Position numbers and translations under genes: made by a program. Source: Ampullaceana balthica (taxonomy: Eukaryota; Mollusca; Gastropoda; Lymnaeidae). From it: a DNA stretch of 64,000 nucleotides. Under the pieces are notes generated by a model. That model searched no databases. It saw only the letters and a list, made by a program, of their open reading frames with translations, and had not been told where the DNA came from. Position 1 is the stretch's first letter. The number at the start of each line of letters is the position of its first letter. Below, one piece after another: positions 48,601 through 60,500 of this stretch. The stretch is from contig CALYLW010000124.1 of assembly GCA_944989445.1 (NCBI GenBank), positions 923,001-987,000 on the forward strand. Reading direction: 5' to 3'.

Positions 48601-51600
48601 TTGTCGACACAAAAAACATAGAAACTTATGTCAATTCTGTGATAGCGCCCCAGGTACTCCCACGGCGCCCCCCAAAAAAAAGCACTGTAGATCTTTATCC
48701 GTCCCTCCAGACGGCCCCATGGTTCTGCCGGCCCCATCAAAGGATCCAGGTGGCAAGATATGGAAGCCTATTGCTGTGATTCCAAGGAGCAACAACAACG
48801 TTCAGGACAAAGACAGGAACAATCTGCCAGCTTACACCAGTGTATCCAGTAAGTGGCTCCCTACAATAACCTCAGGTTTCAAACTTGTCCCAGTTATTCC
48901 ACCAACACGAAGTGTGGACAGTGGACATTATACGACATCAGACCTCCAGACCCCACCTGGTTCACCTGTACCCAGGCCGGCCTCTGCAGCCAGTGAAACA
49001 TCTTTCAGCTCCCTTGGATCTGCCTGGCTGGACTACAGCCCTATTCGGAATCGGGTACGGGTTTTGGAAAACCGCAGTCTTTCATGTGAGGATCGAATCT
49101 CTGGGTCCTCATCTACCACATCAATGCCCTGCGTGCATGGCAGCACAGATTCATCATCTGGCTGTTGCAGCAGTATTCAGGATGGCAGCAGTAGTTGCAG
49201 CAGCAGCGGCGGGGTACCAAGGTGTCATTCCCAACCCTGCGTACTACACCATCGTCGCTGTGCCAAAAAGCGGCGGCGTGACTGTGATAGACCAACACTT
49301 AACTTTAATAAAATGACTGAGGTGAGTTTAAGTAGTTAAATATATATTTTGTCTCTCTGTATAAATTCTTTTTATGTGATGAGACATTTTTTTGTTGTTG
49401 TGTGTTAAATTTATGTTTAAATTAACATTAATTATATTTTTCAAGAATTTTTGAGTTTAAAGAAATGTCTTTGTTAAATACCATACTTGCAGTATTTCAA
49501 AAAATTAATAGTCCATTTCCATCCTATATAAATAAATCCATTCTAAAATATAGACATTGATTTCAAGGAATAATAATAATATGCCAACAGGGATCAGAAT
49601 TTAAATTTTCTAAACTTTGCAGTCATTATTGCCCATATCATGTCTCTGGCTCTCTATAAGCATGGGTTAAAAAAAATAATTATATAGACTCTAAACACCT
49701 AATAACTTGTCAAAATTAACATTTAGAACATTGACATTTGTTTTGAGAGTAAGACAGAAAATAAATTAACATACTTTCAACTAATTCACTTTTATTAATA
49801 TTTTTACATGCTGGTTAAAATTCAGAAAATATGCTTTTGTTTAAATAAATGGCATTTAAGAGGTAATTCCCTAGTTTCTCATTGTGAAATGCATGCAATT
49901 TACTTCAATCTCTGCCTCTTATTTTTAAAATAATGAGAGGATTTACCAAGATTTTATTAGTCACTATAATAGAAAATAGTTTTTGTTGTTTTGTTATCTC
50001 AGTAATAAATTTGACATTTTCCAACATCCACTGCACAATTGCTGTTGCATGTCAAGCATTCTATTCTTTAAAAATGTTTATTCTGGTAACAACTTTAAGG
50101 AGCTATAATTGGTTTAAAGATAATTAGAAGTGGACATTGTGCACACAGACACTTCATATTAATGGCAAGGACTCTTTCAGTGAATCATCTTCTCTTTTTT
50201 TTTCTTATGAAACTTGGTAGTTCTTCCTGAATGGCAATTGAGGAATTGATTGACCCTGTAACCTATGCAAGGCTCCTTTAAGTCAATAGGATATGGTTAT
50301 GTTTCATTGATTCCCATCAATACTCCTGCAACCACACCAATTTTATAGACACCCCCTCCTCCCTCCCACGGTTTACACAAAAACTTTTAGATTCACAGAG
50401 CAAAAAATATTGGAATCTAATGTCAAAGTTGAACTCTCAACCAGTATTGATTTTTGGAAGTTTGCCAGTTGCCAGAAATAAGTATTTGCTGTGAGGCATG
50501 GTGACTAGAGTATTTAGCTATATTTTAGCTGTCTTCTTGAAAGGGTGTTGTAAAACTCTATGTTCCACACTATGATTGAGGCGATGGTTTATATATTGGT
50601 TTTTAAATGGAGTGAGGCTTTAGTGGGGAAGATATCAATATTATATTACAATTACATGAGCAGAAATGAACCAGCTTAGACTACTTATGTGGTTTAAATT
50701 AATACAACATTTATGGTTGAACATTTGCTAACAATGTAACTGCATGGGTGGAGAGAATATTTTGTTTCCACGTAAATGAACACATTTATTCATATTAGGC
50801 CTTCTTTATTGCCTCCCTGTCTAACAGGGTTTTTTTTGTTTTTTTTAAAAACATGCAGCTGAAAATGTAGTTTATCAATCAAGCCTCTGCATGTATAAGA
50901 ACATGTTGAAACAAAATCGTGTTGTTAAAAGAGAAATGATGGATAACATGAGTTTTAGATGGTCTATGGCAATTTTATTTCACCACTTTATCGTCAGGCC
51001 TGCAACACCAGGTATATACTAAGGAACATGTCTTACTACAACCGTCTTAAATTACCCAACGAACTCAAATACATGTATGTACTTCAACTTCGCCTTTCCA
51101 CCAGGCTAAGAATACACGAAAATAATATCGACGAAGTTCACATAGTGGTTACGTTTATACGATCACTGGCTTTCAATGGGACGTTTAAGCCTTGAAAGGT
51201 GATATATGGCTTTAAAATGTTATCATTTCTTTTATCTTTAGTAGCTTTAATTCCCCCCCCCCTCGTACACACGCACACACACTTCGTGTTACATGGAAAT
51301 GTTGATGTAACGGCCCCATTTCAATGGGTCACTTTTATATTTATTACATGACCCATGAAAGTCCCAATTTTAAAAGGGAATCGTGGAATGTTCTCTAGCT
51401 GATAATTACAACATAATCGAAGTTTTATTTTGAAAACTTCATTCATTTGTTTCGTGTGTGTACGCTCAGACTGAAAAGTATAACTAACATCAATAAGACG
51501 ATTGGGATCAGAGGCCCAACCCCCACCCAGCCCCAGCTGTTCCTGTAAGCATGGGTCTTGTCGCTCAACTAAATATTTGCCTCGCTCTCTCTGCTCTCCA

Positions 51601-54600
51601 CAGTGGGGGATTCCCAGGTGTTCTTGCTTTGTTCAAAAATGTCGGCGCTAAATTTAGGATTAGTGCAAAATGACAATGGCGTGCGTGTAAGGCGTTGTGC
51701 ATTTCATTAACGTGGTCCTTCCCGATGCATTGGTTTGCACTTTGTATGGTTGTTTCATTTCTGTTGGTGCACTAGTGGGGTTCAAATTTCGGTATGCACA
51801 GCTTATTGCAATGAAATACCCCTGGTGGCTGTCTTTTCATTATCGACAAAAAAGTGCATTCTCAAATTCACGCCACATATTTTACACATTAAATGAAGAC
51901 AGGCTAACGTAAGACAATGTTTAAAGATGCTACATACTACATACTTTTATTGAATTGCTTCATAAATATTTTAGTTTTACCTCCTGGATTTTTAACTCAT
52001 GAAAGTCCCCGCTTCATAGGTTCATTGATAGTTTACCCAATTCTATCGGAATGTATTTCATTATATTTTCTGTTAATAATCTTTACCGTATTTTACATGC
52101 GACCTCACTGACTCTCCTTCCTACCATGCATTACCTTACAAAGGAATATTGCAACAGGAGCAACGAGTACCCAAAGTCAGATGCTTTCCTTATCTAGCAG
52201 CTCTGACGTATCTGAATTAAACAGCCACCCCTTTGGGCGCGCGCACAAGGTATTAAGCACGTGTTTATGACTTCGTAGGAATTGAAACGGGAAGCTTCCG
52301 TTTTCGTCGTTTTCCACGTGGGAACAAAGAAAATCTGCATCTGATGAACTGTTCACAGTGCTTGCCACCTCCTTCCTGGAATTCCAAGCAAAGGTTGGCA
52401 TTTACATAAATGGTGCAGTTGTGATAGCACGTACTTTAAGTTGAGCATACAAGGGGAGTTGATCCTAGTCCGTTTTCTTCTGAAAAAGAATGATGGCCCA
52501 CATTGGATACATCGGTACTTCCATAATATTATACAATACCTAACGAAGGTCGTTACTGTCTCACGCAATAAATTAGTGCTTTAAAAAACGTTTATTCCGT
52601 CATGTAGAATGTTACAGATCGTATTTAACAAATGAAGCAGTGCATCCTTTAAAAAACCCACAAAATATTATGGACGGAGGGTAGAGAGTATGCAGTGTTT
52701 AATTTATACATACGTCTGCGTTACTCATGATTTTTAATTGACAAATGGGCACTGAGTACCCACAATAAAAAAATCTTCATTGATATCAAAAACACGTTGT
52801 TTTTTTTAATACCCCTTATATAAAAAAATTTAGTGAGGGGATTTTAACTATTGGTGGTCTTTTATTTCCATATGCGGAGGTATAAAACTTATGAACAGAA
52901 ATGGCCAGCTTAGTTCTGAAAGTTTTCAGGAAACTCCCAACACAAAGGGAAGTCGCAACAACGATCGTACACAGGAAGTCGGCAATCGCTAACTATTGCC
53001 GATGTATATGAGCATTCCATACAAGCTGTTTGTTCCGTGGCATGCCTTGCCTTCATGCATTAAAACTTGATAGTCTCGACTGTTTAATGAACCAGTCATG
53101 ACTCATTCTATGTAACCACTTAACTCTACAATTTACATTGGTGTTTGTTGCAATAATGGTCTTCGAAATAAGTATTGACGTAAAACACATCTTGAGCTGG
53201 GGTGATTTAACAGTTTATTTTCTTAACACATCTGTACATTCGAATGCCAGCACACACATATTAAGGTGCTATTGATTTAACTGAATTTATAGAGTAAAAA
53301 GTTTGTTGTTGTTGTTTTTAATTCATGTTTTAACTTTTACTATAAAATTTCTATGAGTTATTATCCCGTTGGAACTTAACATTTACATTTGTACCGATTG
53401 TTTTCTCTTCCCACCCTGCGTTACAATTTTCCAGGCCCCCTGTCACTACACGTCTGATCAGAAGCACACACAGGCACTCTCTCACACACCCACACACACA
53501 CACACACACTCCACTCTAAATCTCACTCTCCCAAACCTACCCATACCCTCCACCCCCTTTAGCCTCACTTTCTATGGTTTATACATAAGAAATATTACTT
53601 ACATTTTTTTAACACTCTTTGTTGTGATCTGATGTACATTATTTGAATGTATTGAGATATTGCACTGATGCCCACGGGCAGGCATTGTCTTAGTGGATTA
53701 GTTTAATCGTAAAAGGTAGTGAATGGTGGAGCTGCTTTGCTATTAGGAAAGAAGTCAAGAGGCGGGTGTAAGTGTGGTGAAGTGTTGGTTATGCTTCTAG
53801 ATTTTGTTTTTTACTGTTAAAAGTGATCAGTATATGCAGAATTCTTTAATGCCGGACTTGTGAAGTAACACTAATAAATGTTTATTTGGTTAATGTGCTA
53901 CTTTGAGTTGCGTTTTTTATGATTAGGGTGTAGTGGAGGCATGTTAGTTATTATTATTATTTTCTAAACATTAAAGCCTCACGACCCCCTTTATCTAGAA
54001 TCTAGACTACGAGAAAAAGTGTGTGTATGTGTGCGTGCAAGGCTAGGGTGTGTGCAAGCATTACCATTTACATAAATAGAGATACTTGATACCAACGTAT
54101 GGTATTAAAATTCTCTTTGATCTTTAAGTAATATCTCATGCACTCAAAATCAGTTGTCATGCACGAGTTGTTTTACTTACCGTCTCCTCTATAACCAAAA
54201 AATACTTCTATATTATACACACTGTACCTAATCACCGTAATTCAAACAATCCAACAATTTAATCAAGTTAATTATATAATATATAATTATTTTAAAATTG
54301 GTACAATTTCCGGGGACCTTCAAGCTCATTTGTTTGTGTGTGGTGGGGGTGGGTGGTGTTGAGCAGTGAAAGCTCTTTTATGACAAGCCTGTATGAGATC
54401 CTTAGCAACTAGAACACCGTTCGTCCCGCAAAGGAATTCAGATGGGACACGGGCTGTTAACAATGTACAATTGTCCTTGGCGATAAAGCCAAACTTTATT
54501 GGCTACGATAAATCATAGTGTGAATTAGCGGAACTCTTGCACAGTAATAAGGAAATATAAAAAATGGACATTTCTCTTTCTTTAGGTACTCGAATTCTTC

Positions 54601-57547
54601 AGTAATTTGTTACATGTGTTTATGTTAAATCGTACTTCAAATTTCTTTCAGTTCAAAATTTTTAAGTTCTTTTTTCCAAGACATAATTCTCACTACTTTC
54701 TACCTTTAACGTGTCAAACTTTCACTAATCTGGGCGAGCTTATTTGTAAATGTCAAACTTCTCCGCTACCACCTTATTTGAGAGCTTTCCTTTACATGTT
54801 GAATGTTATCTCTGGGGTCAGCGGCTCTACGTGATGACGTTCAGTCTGTGGCACGTACCGCCAGTTGATACTATTGTATACACATAAATTCTTGGGTATA
54901 ACTAATCCAGTGGTCCAGTCCATACACCATACACATGCAGGTAGATGGGGAGAGCGCAATCCAACCATGCACAGTGGTCTGATTTTTCTTTATACAGATG
55001 GGTGCCATTTTCGGTAAATGTCATGTGTGTTTTCCCGAGGAATGGGCGCCTATTGAGCCAATCTTTACAGTCATGCATCGTTATCTTGATGACTATTTTT
55101 TGTGACTTCACCATTATTAGAAAGTAGTAGTATGAGATTATTTCATTATTTACATTTAACTACCCGGTACTTTAAGTTGGCTCCACCCTTTACTACTTCG
55201 TTGACCCTTTTTATCGCTGTAAGTTTACAGTGTAGAATGTTCATTCTCGTACAGCTGTTGTCGGCCTTCCCCAAGGACGTTAGAGTTAGAGTCCCCATAT
55301 TTAGAGTGTTGACGTTTCTTAACATTATTACTTGATACCCGGCAGTTTGAGAAATATGGGATTTTTTTTTACTCCTCATTTAGCATAGTATCAGGAGAAA
55401 AATTATACAATGCAAAGCTCTCACCTCTTCCTATATCTATGGCGGATTAAGGGGGAGGGGGGGCTGAACGGGTTAAAGCTTGGGGCCCCCGATGATTTAG
55501 GGGCCCCCAAAAATAGTATATTTTATAATAAAGGTGGACAAATGTTTGCATGAATCCCTGAAAATATAAATTAAATAAATTTTAAAAATCGTATCTATTA
55601 ATCTGATCGCTATTCGGACCCGATAGTCTTAGTCGAAAAACCTGATTTGATAGGCTCATAAGAGAAAATATTAGAGAATAGTGTTTATTTTTTTTAAATT
55701 TACAATTTCGTCAAGCTCTCCTGGTCGTAAGGAAGTGTGTAGGCTTGTGGTGCAAGCAATGTGGGGATCTATTCCCAGTGGTTGAATTTTTTTTTAAAAA
55801 ATAATTTATTTTTTTTTAATTTTATTTTTACACTCAATTTTAGAATACCGGCAAACAGTTTTTTCTTCGTGTTCGGTTTTTTTTATGATAATCTTTTTGG
55901 AAGGCCGATCCCGTAGTACAGACAAAGCATTAGCAAGAAACCAATGGACTATTTAGTTACAAGTTACAGTCTTATATTAGCTGCTAGCAAACATTTTATT
56001 TTAAAGGGACGTTGGCTAGATAGGGCCCCAGTTTGAATAGCAGCCAGGGGCGCCGTGCAGTTTTAATCCGCCCCTACTTCCTATACTTTATTTTATTCAT
56101 TGTACTGGATAGTTTTAGATAATGCATATATTATGAGTCGTTTGTTAAGGCGGAAGAGATTTTGACGTTATAAATACATGTTGATGGAGTGGCGTACCGT
56201 GACTATGCCTACAGGTGCTAGCTCCCAAACTTGTGCACTCCACCTACAAACAAATATAATTTTAATAATTAACCCCCCAATCACGTCCCGCCCCGACTCC
56301 TGGCATTTTTTAACCTTGTGAATGTATGGACCGTATAGTGTACGAAATGGGCCAATATTTTCAGTGTCATCTATGTGTCTACCAAGCGTCAAGATCAAGA
56401 TGCGACCAACGATTAAAGCAGACCAATAACACATTTTCCCGTCATGTTAAACCCTTGAAAATGATATTATGATTGCCATTTTATGGATTGGTTTTCCGTG
56501 GTTAGGTAATTCCACGTAGACTCCAAAACACAATAAATTAACCCTCATAAATAACTACCCCGCTATAAATTCTTTTAAGTGAGATTTGAGCATTGTGTTT
56601 ACAACATCAAGTGTAAAGTATAGGTCCGATAAGGCTTTATATAGGATGACAAAGGCACGCCTTTCTTATTCAATTGCTGTTCTTTCTTCTGTATGTGTTT
56701 GCGGTATTCGCTGATAAGAGATAAGAGATGTTTATTGACTATAGCCGACTAAATTATTACATTGAATTTCCCCCTTTGTTATCTTAATTTTTTATCAATG
56801 GATTAATGCATTCATTACGTTTAGGGTTTTTCCCCGTAGAGTCAATTACTGGATCTCGTATCTTCAACAATGTACACTACAGCGTGTCTAGTGTCAAATA
56901 CGATACTAATTGGAAGTGATATAACTGTTATCACAGCCCTTACTAAAATAAAATCCTCAAGAGCGTCCCCCCCACCCTCCCATTCAGTTCCCAACTTGAA
57001 TCCAAGTGCAGCAGTAAAAACAAGCTATAATATGATTCCTTGCACATTGTGGCCTCTCCCCCCCCCCGCCCACACACACACTCCCTTTACATTTTGGCTG
57101 TGTATGACAGCTACTATAAAGAGACTAAGAAATATTTTGCCTCAAAGTCAAATAGAGCAAAAAGGCTGGACTATTGATCCCCCGGGTTGGTTTTTTTTTA
57201 TGACTACCTTAATCACCAGCTTAACCTGACTAGCGATGAATGTCTAGATATAATGTTATATATAGCATGCGTCATGTAATATTTACAATATTTTTGTGTG
57301 TAGATCACTAAAAAGATGTTAGGTTTGTCAGGGAGGCGCAAGTTCGTGTTCTAAACCCAAAGTGTTAACAAGCAAACACATTGCATCATTTTATGCTGCT
57401 TAATCAAAGTATTTACACAAATTAATATTCTATATTTGCCTATCAGTGTACATATAACAAACTTTGTCGTCTTCAAGTTTTGAATTGAATCGGATAGCTG
57501 CCAGAGAGATATGCTGACATTTAGTGGGCGGTAATGTGCTCGCACAG

Positions 57548-57590
<43 letters not shown>

Positions 57591-60500
57591 TTAGGCTGTT
57601 TGATCAACTGAGTTAATTACCATGCACAGCCCTGTCGATATGGATCCTTAGTCAAAATTCTGTCCAGTACCAATCTGGGGGCTGTGAACGATGAGGTCGC
57701 GTGGTTGTGTTAGGTCTGATGTACTGGATAGTACAGGTCAATATTAATGAAACCCTCTACTAGTTTAGAAATATCTTTCAGTGGCGTGTCTTATAATTTG
57801 AATTTGGAATACGCTGTGGAACACCCCCCACCTCCTTTTCCAAATAAGAATTGTTAGATATTTTATTTTGAATAACTCTGAAAGAATGGTGTATCTCTGT
57901 AGAGAAATACTGGGGGGAAAGAAAAGAAATTTCTACTTTCAATGCAGCGAGGTTGAGTCCATAAGTTACTTGGAAGATACGTTGATGAGAAGTGAACCTG
58001 GTTATGTTAGAGGTACTTTTCAGGTGGTATTGCGCCTGTTATCAGCATACAGTCTTATGTATGACTGTGTACATTCGTGGGTTAGATTTAGACCAGAGAT
58101 GGAAATGTGAACTGAACAGGAAAATAAACCTCAATGAGAAGAGCAAGCCCGGACATTCTCCTGCAAACTTGATAGAGGAATTTTGCACACTGATGCGTGC
58201 ACCAGAAATGCTTTACAACTGGAAAATTCATAATCATAATTGATAGTTTAACCGAAATTTCCTTATTAAATCATCCAATTATCTACGCTCCCTCGTCAAT
58301 ACCCTTTCGCGCACAAGTTAACATACTATATGTGGCCCAAAATATCCCAAAATTAACAAAATAAATTTCATTCAATAGTCAGAAACTAGATTCTTAATAC
58401 ATAAAGCTCGGCATAATTATTCATCAATCAAAGAGTTTGCATTTGGCAATCAGCGCAGGCTTTATTTACGAAGTTTTTTTTTACTCTCATGAAAAAAAAA
58501 TGCTGTTATAAACAACGTTTATAATGTGACTGTATGATGCAATATATGATTGGATTCTGATAGGACAAGACGCCGTGTTATTACATTTCGATCCTACGCG
58601 CAGTGGCGTGGAAAAATCTGGGGAGGGTTAAAACTTGTATAGGGGAACGTTATATTTATTTGGCTAGCTGCAGAGGTTTGACCGTGTGAGCGACGGTGAA
58701 AATCGCTGCCCACACCAGGTGGCGCTATATTCCATCTTAAACAACTACATACTCTATAAACAAATCAACGGCAACGCGCGGCACACGATTTAAACGTTAA
58801 GACACACAAGACATGATAGAAATCGTTTAGTGTAGTATGTTTTGGTATTGTCATTACATTTTAGCACTCACTTTAATTTTTTTCCTTCATAATTCCCGAT
58901 GTATGCTATGATAGTTGACGACCAATTCTTAATTTCGTAGGGTGCGTGCGTGCCAGCGAGTGTTGTGTGTGCGTGCGTGTGACCGTAGTGTGACGTGTGG
59001 CATGTTTGCGAGCGTGCCTGCGTGTGTTGTGTGTATGTGCGTGCCAGCATGTGGTTTATGTGTGTGCGTGCCTTCGTGTGGTTTGTGTGCGTGCATGCGT
59101 GTGGTTTGTGTGCGTGCCTGCGTGTGGTTTGTGTATGTGCCTGCGTGTGGTTTGTGTGCGTAATCTAATTGCTCATTGCAGTATTTTTTTCGTCTTAATT
59201 TCAGGTGACTATACTTTAATCCAGCAATAACGTGGCTGTCTTACCCTTTTAAGAAAGTAAGACTACTACAGTGAAGTCACTAAATTAATATTTTAACACA
59301 CTGTTCAGTTGTAGGAATACATTGTTTTGCATACAGAGATCTAAACACATGGCATTCATTGTATCTTGCATAATTATACTTTAGGAATGTGTGTTTGGTT
59401 AACAATCATCATACTGGGGTTTGGAAGTACATTGTACTTGATGAAGTACCGTAAAACGTCAGCAGGTCTCTTAACACTCATTGTAAGTGTAAGCATGAAA
59501 TGGGCGCGGGGCCTTTTCAGAAAGTGATTCATTGTGAATGGACTTAGTTAGCCGAGTAGATGTAACTATGTACTTCAATTGGGGGGGGGGTGTATAGTGA
59601 GTGTTGAGCTGCTGCACTCAACTATGTCTTTAACTCAACCTTCACATTCCCTGCATTGTGAGAGAGTATTTGCTCGCTCATCACATATAACGCAAGCTGA
59701 TGACGCCCATAAAGAAAGCCAATAGGTCAACGTGACATTGTCTTCCCAAGTGAAAGCCGGCTGGGTGGGAGATCAGCTCTCGCAGGTAGTAAGCTATCTC
59801 ACGAGATTTGAGAGAACGGGGAGCAGATGTGGAACATGTGCTCACCGAACACGTGACCGTTCCCATTCGACGCTTTGATAAAGACAACTTATTTAGTGCT
59901 AGTGCTGTCCCATTAGGTTCATCAAATTTGCGCTCAAATGCGTAACAACGCATAATATGGTGTATATTTTCTCACACACGTGTGTGTAGATCATCTTGTT
60001 TTGGATAATTGTTTCTTAGCATACCACAAACACACATCTTTTTATCCCCCAAACGCAGAATTTCTTATCTTGACTAATAAAACATGTAACCTCTAAACAG
60101 CGTGGTATACCAATAGCATAAAAGCAGTACATCGGCTATTGATAACACAGAAGTATTGACTGTGTTAGACGTAGCTGATGATTTATTACTCGTAGTTTAG
60201 CCTATCAATACTAAGGATTTCAGTCCTGGACATCTGCGGCCAGATTTAGCAGAATGAAAGGGTAAAATTGATACCTACACGTGCACCGCATGGGGAAAAT
60301 CCTAAATAGATTATGTGGCAAGGGTCATAAACAAGCGTTTTTAAAGATTGGATTATTATACATCTTTGCACTTTTATGGCAAAACTTTTAGGTTAAGCTG
60401 TTCAAGTTGCTCATTTTTATTTTTATATCGCTATTAATAATTTTTAAACACACGTCATGATCTCATGGTTTCAACATACTCTAAAACCCAAGACTTTGGA

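Noticed and set aside
49113..49298. Antisense gene over FAM53 exon 3
   Set aside because: It is the complement of conserved FAM53 coding sequence rich in Ser/Cys codons, with no homology of its own.
57779..58640. hAT element starting CAGTGGCGTG at 57783 or 58602
   Set aside because: No matching inverted end or 8-bp duplication could be found for either start.
58942..59230. Cys/Val-rich small secreted or toxin-like ORFs
   Set aside because: The periodic VCVRAC-type peptides come from a GT-rich minisatellite in several frames at once. There is no signal peptide or cysteine scaffold independent of the repeat.
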